A DNA stretch of 64,000 bases, taken from contig NZ_CP146091.1 in the NCBI RefSeq assembly GCF_037023145.1, forward strand, positions 2,480,001-2,544,000, in the 5' to 3' direction. The notes under the pieces were generated by a model. It saw nothing but the letters and a program-made list of their open reading frames with translations, ran no database searches and had not been told where the DNA came from. Position numbers and translations under genes: made by a program. The DNA is from Ralstonia sp. RRA. Its GTDB lineage: Bacteria; Pseudomonadota; Gammaproteobacteria; Burkholderiales; Burkholderiaceae. Below, in pieces: positions 51,104-60,336 of this stretch (position 1 is its first letter; the number at the start of each line of letters is the position of its first letter).

Positions 51104-53275
51104 TCAGTGGGTGGTGCCCGGACGTTCGCCGCGCTCCATCATGTCGATCACACGGCAGTCGCCGCACATCTTCAGGCGCTCGGCGGCGGCACCGGAGAAT
51201 GCGGGATGCGCACCGAGCTTGGCCAGCATCGTGGTGATCATCTGTGCAGTGCCGAACGGCTTGCCGCAGCGGATGCAGTGGAACGGCTGTGTCTCGTTCA
51301 GCGTGACAGGCTGGCGCGCCTCGGCCGACAGGTTCAGGCGCGGCACGAGCGCGATGGCGTCTTCGGGGCACGTGGTCTCGCACAGGCCGCACTGGACGCA
51401 GTTGCGCTCGATCATCGCCAGCACTGGCCGCTCGGCCTGGTCGCGCAACGCTTGCGGGGGGCATGCCCCGACGCAGGCCATGCACAGCGTGCAGCGCTCG
51501 CGGTCCACGGTGATGGCGCCAAACGGTGCGCCGGCCGGCAGCGGAATCACAGCCTCGGTCGCTTTGGCGTGGCGGGCAAAATGGTCGAGCGCGAAGTCGA
51601 GCGTCTCGCGCTTGGCGGCAGCCACGGCGAACGTCGCAGCGGGCATGTCACGGCGGAACCCACGCAGCGAGCCGGATACGTCGGGCGCATTCAACCGGGC
51701 ATCGAGCGCAGCCGGGTCGGTGACGTCAATCAGCACAACGCTCGATGCATCAGCTGGCTCACCCAGACCTTGCAGTACGGCCTGCGCCACTGCGACCTGC
51801 TCCGCGAGCATCGCCCGGTACTGCGGCGCGTCGTCTTCGGTGAGAAGGATGGCGATACGCGCGGCGCCATAGGCAAGCGCCGAGAGCCACACCTCCAGCC
51901 CGGTCGACGCCGCATGGAACACCTCGACGGGCAGCACATTCACGGGCACGCCCTGCGCGTTGCCGGTACGTGCGGCACGGCCCAGTTGCTCGATCAGTGC
52001 GCGGCCACGCTCACCGTTGTGCAGCAGAACCACTGCATCGCGCCCACCTGCCGATGCGTAGGTGTTCAGCAGCGTTTTGAGTTTGCGACCCTGGTACGGT
52101 GCGCTCGGGTACGCATAGGTGATCGCGCCGGTCGGGCACGCCGTCGTGCAGGCACCGCAGCCGACGCACAGGTTGGGTGTGACGTGCACGCTGCCGCGTC
52201 CGTCCTTCCATTGCGACGAGATCGCCGATGCGGAGCACACCTGCACGCACGCATCGCAACCCACTTGGCCGTTACGCCCATGCGCGCAGATCGATTCCTT
52301 GTACTGGAAGAACTTCGGCTTCTCGAACTCGCCCACCATCTGCAGCAGTGCGAGCGATGCCGTCAATTGACGGCCCGCATCAGCACCTGCGTGGAAGTAG
52401 CCCTGCGGTGGTTGATGCTGCGAAAAGGCTGGTGCGTCGTTCAAATCGAAGATCAGGTCGAACTGGCCAGACAGTGTTTGCGGTGCGTCCACACGCCCGA
52501 AGTCGATCGCCATGGCCTCACCACAGGCCCGTATACAGACTTCCTTGCAATCGCGGTGGTCGCGGCAGAGATCGAGATCAATCTGGTAGAGCGCGTCGAT
52601 CGCGTTTTCCGGACACACATCGATACAGGCATTGCAGTGTGTGCAACGGTCCAGATCGATCGGATTGCGGTTGCGCCACTGCACGTCGAAGGCGCCAAGC
52701 CAGCCCTTGATCTCCGCCAGTTCGCCGGCGTGGACGGGCCAGCGGCGCTCCATCGGCGGCGAAAGCGGGCCAGCGGATCGATCGCGCCCGGTTGCCAGTA
52801 CCGTTACGCTCAGTTGATCGGCCAAGCGCTCGGCCCACGGCATAACCCGCTCGGCGGGGCCGACGATCAGCAGGTTGCCCTCGGAGCGGTAATCGACCAC
52901 GGGCACCGGGTCTGGCGCAGGCAACCCGGCCACCGCCAGCAGCGCCGCTGTCTTTGCATGAAAGCCGCGCGCATCGCGTTTGGCACCCGCTGACCACCCG
53001 CCCGTCTCGCGTATGTTCACAAAATGGATCGGCGCGGTCACACCTTCGTGTTGCGCAGCCACTTCGGCAAACAGCGCCTTCTCCTGCGTACAGGCGACGA
53101 TCACGTCTTCCGTGCCGTCCAGCGCCTGCGTGAAGGCGCCGATCTCGCGGCGACACAGCAGGTGGTGCGTCTTGCCAGGCGCATCAATGGCGGCGTCGGA
53201 CGCGCGCAGGGCATCGCTCACCGTATCGGCGTCGAGCGGCATGGTGTGATTGCAACTGCAGACCAGCGTGGGCAT
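51104..53275 (-). CDS. Multi-cluster ferredoxin protein of the formate dehydrogenase locus
   Basis: A 723-residue protein with repeated Fe-S motifs: CTHCNACIDVCP near 214, CKEVCIRACGEA near 245, CDACVQVCSA near 345, CVGCGACTTACPTG near 372, CTLCMACVGACPP near 593, CVQCGLCETTCPEDA near 623, and a zinc-finger-like HCIRCGKPFG with CGDCRVIDMM at the C-terminus. The N-terminal 190 residues (SCNHTMPLD; CTQEKALF) and a central region (450-580) lack clusters. It probably moves electrons to or from the enzyme or its maturation factors, but the partner is unknown. It starts at ATG 53275, downstream of DUF3306. Confidence 0.85.
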   Translation of the reverse strand: MPTLVCSCNHTMPLDADTVSDALRASDAAIDAPGKTHHLLCRREIGAFTQALDGTEDVIVACTQEKALFAEVAAQHEGVTAPIHFVNIRETGGWSAGAKRDARGFHAKTAALLAVAGLPAPDPVPVVDYRSEGNLLIVGPAERVMPWAERLADQLSVTVLATGRDRSAGPLSPPMERRWPVHAGELAEIKGWLGAFDVQWRNRNPIDLDRCTHCNACIDVCPENAIDALYQIDLDLCRDHRDCKEVCIRACGEAMAIDFGRVDAPQTLSGQFDLIFDLNDAPAFSQHQPPQGYFHAGADAGRQLTASLALLQMVGEFEKPKFFQYKESICAHGRNGQVGCDACVQVCSASAISSQWKDGRGSVHVTPNLCVGCGACTTACPTGAITYAYPSAPYQGRKLKTLLNTYASAGGRDAVVLLHNGERGRALIEQLGRAARTGNAQGVPVNVLPVEVFHAASTGLEVWLSALAYGAARIAILLTEDDAPQYRAMLAEQVAVAQAVLQGLGEPADASSVVLIDVTDPAALDARLNAPDVSGSLRGFRRDMPAATFAVAAAKRETLDFALDHFARHAKATEAVIPLPAGAPFGAITVDRERCTLCMACVGACPPQALRDQAERPVLAMIERNCVQCGLCETTCPEDAIALVPRLNLSAEARQPVTLNETQPFHCIRCGKPFGTAQMITTMLAKLGAHPAFSGAAAERLKMCGDCRVIDMMERGERPGTTH

Positions 53276-53358
53276 GAAATTGTGCGTATGCGCCCGCGTC
53301 TGATGCGCAGGCTATGGGGACACGGCCGTACGGTCTTCTGCCGCACGGTCCTCTTTTT

Positions 53359-53922
53359 TTATTCTACGGACGGTGGCTTAGCGCCGCCATGCGGGCTTGC
53401 CTGGGCGGGGTCGTCAATGACAGGCGACTCTGCCGGCTCAGGCGGCGTTTCGCTGGTCACGGTGGGTGCAGCCTCGGCGTCGAGTGGTTCGAAATCCACC
53501 CTTTTCGCCACTTCCTCGTCCAGCGGCTCGAACAACCGCAGCTCCGCCGTGTGACGCAGCTCGCGCAGCATCTCGGGCGGAATCGGGTCGGGCTGCGAGT
53601 AATCGTCGATGTAGGTGTCGAGCCCGTCCATCACATTGAAATGCGGATCGGCGAAGAGCTTCTTGAGCGCAGCGCGCTTGACGGCTTCGTCCACGCCACG
53701 CGCGACAAAAGGCGTGAAATCGTCGGCAGGTGTGAGCTTCGCGGCGTCTTCGAGCGTCAGTGGCGGCGGCGCGTCAGGCGCAGGCTCGACCGGCACCGGT
53801 TCGGGCGCTACAGCCGGCGCAGACACCACCTCGGCAGGCGGCGCGGCCTCCGGCTCGGGCTCGCCGCGCCGTTCCGCCGTCTTACGGCGCGACCAGCGCG
53901 AGAGGAAGGATTCGTCGCTCAC
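53359..53922 (-). CDS. DUF3306 protein
   Basis: A 187-residue protein of the DUF3306 family, recognised by the start SDESFLSRWSRRK and the central TPADDFTPFVARGVDEAVKR, ALKKLFADPHFNVMDGLDTY. A Pro/Ala-rich linker lies near residues 20-60 and an acidic tail at the end. Function is unknown. The family occurs almost only beside DUF3305 and formate dehydrogenase genes. The GTG at 53922 was chosen because the conserved SDESFLSRW begins right after it and GAGCGAGG precedes it. It begins 11 bases after DUF3305. Confidence 0.82.
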   Translation of the reverse strand: MSDESFLSRWSRRKTAERRGEPEPEAAPPAEVVSAPAVAPEPVPVEPAPDAPPPLTLEDAAKLTPADDFTPFVARGVDEAVKRAALKKLFADPHFNVMDGLDTYIDDYSQPDPIPPEMLRELRHTAELRLFEPLDEEVAKRVDFEPLDAEAAPTVTSETPPEPAESPVIDDPAQASPHGGAKPPSVE

Positions 53923-53933
53923 GGCAGCCTCGC

Positions 53934-54464
53934 TCAGAACTTCGCGCGGTCTTCCGGCGACAGGAACGACTCCGGCCGGCGCCGCTTCTTCGGCTCGGGC
54001 CGGTAGTTCTCGGCCACGTATGCCTGCAGCCACTCCAGCGCGGCGGCGTCCAGCGGCACGTTCTCGACTGTTTCGCCGCCGTCGAGCCAGCGACCCGCCT
54101 CGTTGTAGCTCACCGAGACCGTATGCGGAATCGCCCGGCCCTCATCGTCCGTGCCCGCTTCGCCCAGGCGCCACAGCACGAACCAGCAAGGCGCGGCGGA
54201 GGTCACGTTCAAGTAGTAGCCTTCGGCTTCGTCGCGGAACAGCGTGACGGTGAAGCCGGGCGTGAGCCAGCGTTCCTCAGTGTCCGAGCGATCGAGACAG
54301 CGCGGTTCGCTGCCGTACTCGCCCAGATCCGGCACGACGGCCTCCAGCCGCCACTGAAACGGCTGCCAGCGGTTGGCGGTCGGGCGGCGGCACAACACCA
54401 CCGCCATCCTCACGGACGGGCGCTCCACCTGACGATCATTGGGCAGCGGCTCGGTGGTATCCAT
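53934..54464 (-). CDS. DUF3305 protein
   Basis: A 176-residue protein of the DUF3305 family. VRMAVVLCRRPTANRWQPFQ near residue 17, LEAVVPDLGEY, FTVTLFRDEAEGYYLNVTSA near 70 and CWFVLWRLGE near 92 are its typical segments, with the C-terminal YRPEPKKRRRPESFLSPED. There is no signal peptide, so it is cytoplasmic. Role unknown; always found with DUF3306 and formate dehydrogenase maturation genes as far as I recall. It starts 3 bases after the apbC stop, so the two are likely coupled. Confidence 0.82.
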   Translation of the reverse strand: MDTTEPLPNDRQVERPSVRMAVVLCRRPTANRWQPFQWRLEAVVPDLGEYGSEPRCLDRSDTEERWLTPGFTVTLFRDEAEGYYLNVTSAAPCWFVLWRLGEAGTDDEGRAIPHTVSVSYNEAGRWLDGGETVENVPLDAAALEWLQAYVAENYRPEPKKRRRPESFLSPEDRAKF

Positions 54465-54467
54465 GGC

Positions 54468-55559
54468 TTACGTGTTCTGCACGACGATCGACGGGAACTT
54501 GCTCGTCATGTCCTTCGCCTTCTCGGCCACGGCAATGGCGACGCGGCGCGCAATCTGCTTGTAAACGCCGGCAATCGCGCCGTCGGGGTCGGCCACCACG
54601 GTCGGGCGGCCTGAATCGGCCTGCTCGCGGATCGACAGATTCAGCGGCAGACTGCCCAGGAACGGCACGCCGTACTGTTCGCACATCTTCTCGCCGCCAC
54701 CCGCGCCGAAGATGTGCTCGGTATGGCCGCAATTCGGGCAGCAGTACACCGCCATGTTCTCGACCACGCCGATGATGGGAATGCCCACCTTCTCGAACAT
54801 CTTCAGGCCCTTCTTGGCGTCGAGCAGCGCGATGTCCTGCGGCGTGGTGACGATCACCGCGCCCGTCACAGGCACCTTCTGCGACAGCGTGAGCTGGATA
54901 TCGCCCGTGCCCGGCGGCATGTCGACGATGAGGTAGTCCAGATCGCGCCAGTTGGTCTGCTTGAGCAGTTGCTCCAGGGCGGAGGTGACCATCGGGCCGC
55001 GCCAGACCATCGGGTTGTCCTGCTCGATCAGGAAGCCGATCGAGTTGGCCTGGATGCCGTGGCCTTCCATCGGCTCCATGGTCTTGCCATCGGCGGACTC
55101 CGGCTGGCCCTGGATGCCGAGCATCATCGGCTGGCTTGGGCCGTAGATGTCGGCGTCCAGAATGCCGACGTTCGCGCCTTCAGCGGCCAGCGCCAGCGCC
55201 AGGTTCACGGCGGTGGTCGACTTGCCCACCCCGCCCTTGCCCGACGCCACGGCAATGATGTTCTTCACATTCGGCATCAGATGCACACCGCGCTGCACCG
55301 CGTGCGCGACGATCTTCATCGACACCTGCACGCTCACGTTTTCGACACCTTGCACCTGACGCAGCGCCCCGATCACCAGCTTGCGGATCACGTCGAACTG
55401 GCTTTTGGCCGGGTAGCCGAGTTCAACGTCGAGCGATACCTCGCCGCCGTCAACCCGGACGTTGCGCACCGATTTGGACGACACAAGGTCACGCTCGGTA
55501 TTGGGATCCACCACGCCGCGCAGGGCTTCGGTGATCTGTTCGACGGTTACGCTCAACAT
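54468..55559 (-). CDS. apbC: Iron-sulfur cluster carrier protein ApbC/Mrp
   Basis: A 363-residue P-loop ATPase that carries and delivers Fe-S clusters. The N-terminal MIP18-like domain (residues about 1-80, VTVEQITEALRGVVDPNTER) precedes the deviant Walker A SGKGGVGKSTTAVNLALALA near 106, LDADIYGPSQPMMLG near 138, DMPPGTGDIQLTLSQ near 215 and the cluster-binding CxxC in CCPNCGHTEHIFG near 270. ATG 55559 matches the family start. It heads the DUF3305-DUF3306-ferredoxin gene string and may supply clusters to the Fe-S-rich formate dehydrogenase system. Confidence 0.94.
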   Translation of the reverse strand: MLSVTVEQITEALRGVVDPNTERDLVSSKSVRNVRVDGGEVSLDVELGYPAKSQFDVIRKLVIGALRQVQGVENVSVQVSMKIVAHAVQRGVHLMPNVKNIIAVASGKGGVGKSTTAVNLALALAAEGANVGILDADIYGPSQPMMLGIQGQPESADGKTMEPMEGHGIQANSIGFLIEQDNPMVWRGPMVTSALEQLLKQTNWRDLDYLIVDMPPGTGDIQLTLSQKVPVTGAVIVTTPQDIALLDAKKGLKMFEKVGIPIIGVVENMAVYCCPNCGHTEHIFGAGGGEKMCEQYGVPFLGSLPLNLSIREQADSGRPTVVADPDGAIAGVYKQIARRVAIAVAEKAKDMTSKFPSIVVQNT

Positions 55560-55762
55560 TGACTCCACAAATCTAATGCAAATGGGGGAAGGGCCAACGA
55601 TTGCCCGACATGAACTTTGTCGGGTCCTGGCCACTCTATGTACTGTTTTGCTATTGTATTTTGCCGGCGCGACATTCGTCCGATTCCCCCCATATATTCC
55701 TAGGCCACGCCGGCCATCGGCAGACCAAACAAGAACCGATCCCGTTATTTGTAGGAGAAACC

Positions 55763-56392
55763 ATGAAAGCCAAGCTTATTTCCGTCTCACTCGTCGCCCT
55801 GCTGGCGGCCGGCTGTGCCACCGAGCAGCAGAACAACACCGCCGTTGGCACGGGTGTTGGCGCAGCTGTGGGCGCGGGCATCGGCGCACTGGTGGGCAAC
55901 GGCAAGGGTGCAGCCATCGGCGGCGCACTGGGCGCAGCTGCTGGCGCAGCCGCCGGTTACAACTGGAGCGCCATCAAGTCCAAGCTGGCCGGCGATACGG
56001 CTGGCACGGGCACGCAAATTTCGGAGCAGCCTGACGGCTCGCTTAAGCTGAACATTCCGAGCCAGGTCTCGTTTGATACCGACAGCGCCGTGATCAAGCC
56101 GTCGTTCCGCGGCGCGCTGGATAGCGTTGCACAGACGCTCACGGCAAATCCGGAGCTCGCCGCCAATGTGGTCGGCCACACGGATAGTACCGGCAACGCC
56201 AACTACAACATGACGCTGTCGCAGAAGCGCGCCCAAAGCGTGGCGAGCTATCTGACCGACCGCGGCGTCGCACGCAACCGCCTGGCCGCTGAAGGCCGTG
56301 GCCAGACGCAGCCGGTTGCCGACAACGCCACCGAGGCCGGCCGGGCACAAAATCGCCGCGTCGAAATTTATTTGAAACCAATTCAGGGATGA
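55763..56392 (+). CDS. OmpA-family lipoprotein with glycine-zipper
   Basis: A 209-residue outer-membrane lipoprotein. The signal ends in lipobox LLAAGC (Cys near residue 18). A glycine-zipper stretch (GTGVGAAVGAGIGALVG, then AAIGGALGAAAGAAAG, residues about 29-65) may insert in a membrane. The C-terminal OmpA domain (about 95-205; FDTDSAVIKPSF, VVGHTDSTGNANYN, RVEIYLKP) binds peptidoglycan, so the protein links the outer membrane to the wall. TAGGAGA precedes the ATG. The long 5' region (55560-55762) contains A/T-rich promoter-like sequence but no clear box pair. It is divergent from apbC. Confidence 0.9.
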   Translation: MKAKLISVSLVALLAAGCATEQQNNTAVGTGVGAAVGAGIGALVGNGKGAAIGGALGAAAGAAAGYNWSAIKSKLAGDTAGTGTQISEQPDGSLKLNIPSQVSFDTDSAVIKPSFRGALDSVAQTLTANPELAANVVGHTDSTGNANYNMTLSQKRAQSVASYLTDRGVARNRLAAEGRGQTQPVADNATEAGRAQNRRVEIYLKPIQG

Positions 56393-56407
56393 CCCAGTCA
56401 TAGAGAA

Positions 56408-56470
56408 CAGGTACCGCTTGCTGCGCATTGCTGGCTCGCGATGTGTGGCTGACCTCCCGGGCGGTACCTG
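56408..56470 (+). ncRNA. Structured 3' UTR stem-loop, possible small RNA
   Basis: A perfect 10-bp inverted repeat, CAGGTACCGC (56408-56417) and GCGGTACCTG (56461-56470), starts 16 bases after the lipoprotein stop and encloses 43 bases. It is followed 30 bases later by a strong terminator with eight T. This layout resembles 3' UTR-derived Hfq-type small RNAs. No ORF of note lies here. Evidence is structural only. Confidence 0.4.
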
Positions 56471-56500
56471 ATTTCTCCTCCTTTTCCGTTGTGGAAAGCT

Positions 56501-56528
56501 GCGCCGGCTCTGACCGGCGCTTTTTTTT
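56501..56528 (+). terminator. Strong Rho-independent terminator
   Basis: GCGCCGG / CCGGCGC (7-bp stem, 6-base loop) is directly followed by TTTTTTTT. It ends the OmpA-lipoprotein transcript. Confidence 0.92.
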
Positions 56529-56618
56529 GGATCACGCAACCTGCGACGTCCTGCCGCAGCTTCCAAGCTTCAGATTCCCACCATTCGTCGCACACCGGCC
56601 CCGGGCCGCCGAGCGCGC

Positions 56619-56624
56619 TAAAAT
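56619..56624 (+). promoter_or_regulatory. Possible -10 element of metG
   Basis: TAAAAT in an otherwise GC-rich stretch, 60 bases before the metG ATG. No convincing -35 box was seen. Confidence 0.35.
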
Positions 56625-56684
56625 ACACGTTTCTCCGCGCACCGCTCCTTTTCTGCGGCCCGCCCGCACCTTTCTGGCCTGCCC

Positions 56685-58754
56685 ATGTCCGAACGTCGCA
56701 TCCTCGTCACTTCCGCCCTGCCCTATGCCAACGGGCCGATCCACATCGGTCACCTGGTCGAGTACATCCAGACCGACATCTGGGTGCGTTTCCAACGCAT
56801 GCGCGGGCACGAAACCTACTATGTGGGCGCCGACGATACACACGGCACGCCCGTCATGCTGCGCGCCGAGAAGGAAGGCCTGACCCCGCGCCAGTTGATC
56901 GAGCGCGTCTGGACCGAGCACAAGCGCGACTTCGATAACTTCCTGATCTCGTTCGACAACTACTACAGCACCGACTCTGACGAGAACAAGGAGCTGTCTG
57001 AGCGCATCTACCTGCAGCTCAAGGAAAACGGCCTGATCGACGTGCGCGAGGTCGAGCAGTTCTACGACCCGGTCAAGGAAATGTTCCTGCCGGACCGCTT
57101 CATCAAGGGCGAGTGCCCGAAGTGCGGCGCGAAAGACCAGTACGGCGATTCGTGCGAAGTCTGCGGCGCGACCTACCAGCCGACCGACCTGAAGAACCCG
57201 TACTCCGTGGTGTCGGGCGCAACGCCGGTGCGCAAGTCGTCGGAACACTACTTCTTCAAGCTGTCCGACCCGCGCTGCGAAAACTTCCTGCGTGAGTGGG
57301 TGGCCGATCTGGCCCAGCCCGAAGCCACCAACAAGATGCGCGAGTGGCTTGGCGACGAAGGCGAGGCCAAGCTGTCGGACTGGGACATCTCGCGTGACGC
57401 ACCGTACTTCGGCTTCGAAATTCCGGGCGCACCGGGCAAGTACTTCTATGTGTGGCTGGACGCGCCGGTCGGCTACTACGCCAGCTTCAAGAACCTGAGC
57501 GCGAAGCTTGGCCTCGACTTCGAATCGTGGATCAGCGCGCATTCGACCACCGAGCAGTACCACTTCATCGGCAAGGACATCCTGTATTTCCACACGCTGT
57601 TCTGGCCGGCGATGCTCAAGTTCTCGGGCCACCGCACGCCGACCAACGTGTTCGCGCACGGTTTCCTGACCGTGGACGGCGCCAAGATGAGCAAGTCGCG
57701 CGGCACCTTCATCACCGCGCAGAGCTACATCGACACGGGCCTGAATCCGGAATGGCTGCGCTACTACTTCGCCGCCAAGCTGAACGCGACAATGGAAGAC
57801 CTGGACCTGAACCTGGACGACTTCATCGCCCGTGTGAACAGTGACCTGGTCGGCAAGTTCGTCAACATCGCGAGCCGCTCGGCGGGCTTCCTGGTCAAGC
57901 GCTTTGACGGCCGCGTGAGCGATGCCGCCCTGGGCCATCCGCTGATGGTGCAACTGCGTGAAGCCGCTCCGCAAGTCGCCGACCTGTACGAGAAACGCGA
58001 GTACAGCAAGGCCCTGCGTGCGGTGATGGAGCTGGCCGACGCCGTCAACGCGTTCGTCGACACCGAAAAGCCGTGGGACCTTGCCAAGGACGAAGCCAAC
58101 CGCGAGAAGCTGCACGCCGCGTGCTCCGTGGCGCTCGAAGCCTTCCGCCTGCTGGCCGTGTACCTCAAGCCGATCCTGCCGACCACGGTGGAGCGTATCG
58201 AAGCGTTCCTGAACGTTGAACCGCTGACCTGGCGCGCGATTGATTCGGCACTGTCGTCGGCCAAGCCGATCCAGCCGTATTCGCACCTGATGACGCGCGT
58301 GGACAAGAAGCAGGTCGATGCGCTGGTCGAAGCGAATCGTCAGTCGCTGCAGGCTACTGCGGATGCGCCGGTTGCTGCCGCCAACGGTGTTGCCACCATT
58401 GAGCCGATGGCTGAGACCATTACCATCGATGACTTCGCCAAGATTGACCTGCGTGTGGCCAGGATCGTCGCTTGCCAGCGCGTGGAAGGGTCGAACAAGC
58501 TGCTGCAGCTTACGCTGGATGTGGGTGAAGGTCAGACGCGCAATGTGTTCTCGGGGATTCAATCGGCGTATGCGCCGGAAGACCTGGTGGGCAAGCTGAC
58601 TGTGATGGTTGCCAACCTCGCGCCTCGCAAGATGAAGTTTGGGATGTCGGAAGGGATGGTGTTGGCGGCTTCTGCTGCTGATGAGAAGGCTCAGCCGGGC
58701 CTCTACATCCTTGAGCCGCATTCTGGTGCTGTGCCGGGCATGCGGGTGCGTTGA
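56685..58754 (+). CDS. metG: Methionyl-tRNA synthetase
   Basis: A 689-residue class I synthetase that charges tRNA-Met. The HIGH motif (PIHIGH) is at residues 18-23 and the KMSKS loop ([10 protein letters not shown]) near 333. A zinc knuckle [17 protein letters not shown] lies near 143-160. The C-terminal EMAP/Trbp111-like tRNA-binding domain ([15 protein letters not shown], near 580) completes the dimeric long form. Its ATG follows the terminator of the preceding gene by about 155 bases. Confidence 0.97.
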   Translation: MSERRILVTSALPYANGPIHIGHLVEYIQTDIWVRFQRMRGHETYYVGADDTHGTPVMLRAEKEGLTPRQLIERVWTEHKRDFDNFLISFDNYYSTDSDENKELSERIYLQLKENGLIDVREVEQFYDPVKEMFLPDRFIKGECPKCGAKDQYGDSCEVCGATYQPTDLKNPYSVVSGATPVRKSSEHYFFKLSDPRCENFLREWVADLAQPEATNKMREWLGDEGEAKLSDWDISRDAPYFGFEIPGAPGKYFYVWLDAPVGYYASFKNLSAKLGLDFESWISAHSTTEQYHFIGKDILYFHTLFWPAMLKFSGHRTPTNVFAHGFLTVDGAKMSKSRGTFITAQSYIDTGLNPEWLRYYFAAKLNATMEDLDLNLDDFIARVNSDLVGKFVNIASRSAGFLVKRFDGRVSDAALGHPLMVQLREAAPQVADLYEKREYSKALRAVMELADAVNAFVDTEKPWDLAKDEANREKLHAACSVALEAFRLLAVYLKPILPTTVERIEAFLNVEPLTWRAIDSALSSAKPIQPYSHLMTRVDKKQVDALVEANRQSLQATADAPVAAANGVATIEPMAETITIDDFAKIDLRVARIVACQRVEGSNKLLQLTLDVGEGQTRNVFSGIQSAYAPEDLVGKLTVMVANLAPRKMKFGMSEGMVLAASAADEKAQPGLYILEPHSGAVPGMRVR

Positions 58755-58776
58755 TTTGGTTTGATTGGGGTGGGCC

Positions 58777-59012
58777 TTGCTGGTCCATCCCTTGTTTCAT
58801 CCCCTGCCGGGGCTGACTCACTTTCTTTGTCTTGCCAAAGAAAGTAAGCAAAGAAAGGCGCGCCCGATGCGGCGACAGACTCCTTGAATTTATGTCGCAA
58901 GGAGGGGAAGGGAAAAACTCGCTGCGCTCAGACAGTTTCCCTTCCTTTTTCCTCCTTGCAACAGAAATTCAAGGCGCCCCATAGGGCAGGGAAAGTCAAA
59001 GGCAAAAAGCCA
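58777..59012. repeat. Left unit of an inverted repeat pair (palindrome-rich)
   Basis: This roughly 240-bp unit lies just after metG in a non-coding stretch (58755-59273). It contains CCTGCCGGGG, a 9-bp hairpin CTTTCTTTG-TCTTGC-CAAAGAAAG (58821-58844), and a long imperfect palindrome (58882-58974) with arms CCTTGAATTT..CAAGGAGG and CCTCCTTG..AAATTCAAGG around the core ACTCGCTGCGCTCAGACAG. The same elements recur in the same order, on the opposite strand, in the right unit. Short ORFs here are repeat sequence, not genes. Confidence 0.8.
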
Positions 59013-59039
59013 AACCATCTGGATGCCAGCCAGAACGAC

Positions 59040-59076
59040 AAAGGCCAACCTCGCGACGGGTTGGCCTTTTTCTTTT
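59040..59076. terminator. Bidirectional hairpin at the centre of the repeat pair
   Basis: An 11-bp stem AAAGGCCAACC / GGTTGGCCTTT with an 8-base loop is followed by TTTCTTTT on the plus strand. It would stop metG read-through. Confidence 0.75.
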
Positions 59077-59227
59077 GACGTTGAGCCCTTGATGGCGCCT
59101 TGGATTTTTGTTGCGGGGAGGATAAAGAAGGGAGGCTGTCTGAGCGCAGCGAGTTTGCCTCCCTTCCCTCCCCGCGACAAAAATCCAAGGAGGGGGTCGC
59201 CATCTCGGGGGCGCCTTTCTTTTGCTT

Positions 59228-60336
59228 GGCGGTTTCAAGCAGCAAGTGCAACACGTTATCTAGGATGTGTTGCATGGGACGAAGCTACGAACACCTGGGC
59301 GCCGAGGAGCGAGGCGCGATCTTCGCGATGAAACTGGAGGAGCGCAGCACGCGAGAGATTGCGCGCGCACTGCAGCGCTCACCGAGCACGATCAGTCGCG
59401 AGCTTCGGCGCAACGGCTGGAGGCCTGAACACGAGCGCACAGCGATGGGACGGCCCACAATAGCCGGTGGCTACAATGCGGTGCGCGCCGGTCAGCGAGC
59501 CTCCCGATTGCGACGCAAGCCGCGTCGCGAACGCAAGCTGCGCCGGCAAGGTGCGCTGTGGCCTGAGGTGCGCCAGTACTTGGAGAGAGGCTTCTCGCCA
59601 GAGCAGGTGGCCGCGCAACTCAAACGTGTCCACCCCGGTGAGCCTGCCTTGAACGTCTCGCACGAAACGATCTACCACGCGATCTACGCTGCTCCACGCG
59701 GCGCACTGCGGCGCGAGTTGGTGAGCTTGTTGAGGCAGGCGCATGGCGCTCGCAAGCCGCGCTCGCGCGGGCAGCTTACCGACATGGTGAGCATCCATGT
59801 GCGCCCACCCGAGGCCAATGACCGATTGATCCCGGGACACTGGGAGGGGGACCTGATCAAGGGAGCTGGCAACCGTTCGGCGGTCGGCACGCTGATCGAT
59901 CGCAGCACGCTGTTCCTGATGTTGGTGAAGATCGATGGCAGTACCGCTGAGGCCGCCTTGCACGCTTACAGCGCGGCGTTCGCGCCACTGCCTGAGGAAC
60001 TGCGAAAAACCCTGACGTATGACCAGGGCAAGGAAATGGCATTGCATCGCAAGCTGGCCGAAGCCACTGGCATCCGCATCTACTTCTGTGATCCGCACAG
60101 CCCCTGGCAGCGCGGCATCTGCGAGAACACGAATGGGCTGCTGCGTCAGTACTTGCCAAAGGGCACAGACCTGTCGGTGCTCTCCCAGCGCCTGCTTGAC
60201 GCGATTGCGCTGCTGATGAACACCCGTCCGCGCAAAACGCTCGGCTGGCGCACCCCGGCCGAGGCCTTCATTGAGAACTGCGCTAAGCAGGGCATTGTGA
60301 TTGACCCCGCTGTTGCACTTGGTACTTGAAACCGCC
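59228..60336 (+). mobile_element. Complete IS30-family insertion sequence
   Basis: A 1,109-bp element with 26-bp terminal inverted repeats that differ only in the middle: left GGCGGTTTCAAG-CAG-CAAGTGCAACA (59228-59253), right, reversed, GGCGGTTTCAAG-TAC-CAAGTGCAACA (60311-60336). It is flanked by the 3-bp direct repeat CTT (59225-59227 and 60337-60339), the target duplication expected for IS30 elements. It carries one intact transposase gene whose stop lies inside the right repeat. Near-perfect ends and an open gene suggest a recent insertion. Confidence 0.92.
59274..60329 (+). CDS. IS30-family transposase
   Basis: A 351-residue transposase. The N-terminal HTH (about residues 5-45; YEHLGAEERGAIFAMKLEER, STREIARALQRSPSTISREL) recognises the ends, and a second HTH region follows. 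The DDE catalytic residues are in GHWEGDLIKG near 190, TYDQGKEM near 248 and the Glu in WQRGICENTNGLLRQYLPKG near 283, the last being an IS30 signature. ATG 59274 lies 20 bases inside the left terminal repeat. The reading frame is intact, so the element may be active. Confidence 0.95.
   Translation: MGRSYEHLGAEERGAIFAMKLEERSTREIARALQRSPSTISRELRRNGWRPEHERTAMGRPTIAGGYNAVRAGQRASRLRRKPRRERKLRRQGALWPEVRQYLERGFSPEQVAAQLKRVHPGEPALNVSHETIYHAIYAAPRGALRRELVSLLRQAHGARKPRSRGQLTDMVSIHVRPPEANDRLIPGHWEGDLIKGAGNRSAVGTLIDRSTLFLMLVKIDGSTAEAALHAYSAAFAPLPEELRKTLTYDQGKEMALHRKLAEATGIRIYFCDPHSPWQRGICENTNGLLRQYLPKGTDLSVLSQRLLDAIALLMNTRPRKTLGWRTPAEAFIENCAKQGIVIDPAVALGT

Noticed and set aside
56532..58721. 729-codon minus-strand ORF opposite metG
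   Set aside because: Mirror frame of metG without any domain; extends into the neighbouring non-coding DNA.
58884..59275. Several short ORFs (64-115 codons) within the repeat pair
   Set aside because: They arise from the palindromic repeat units on both strands and encode Lys/Gly/Pro-rich nonsense that mirrors the repeats.
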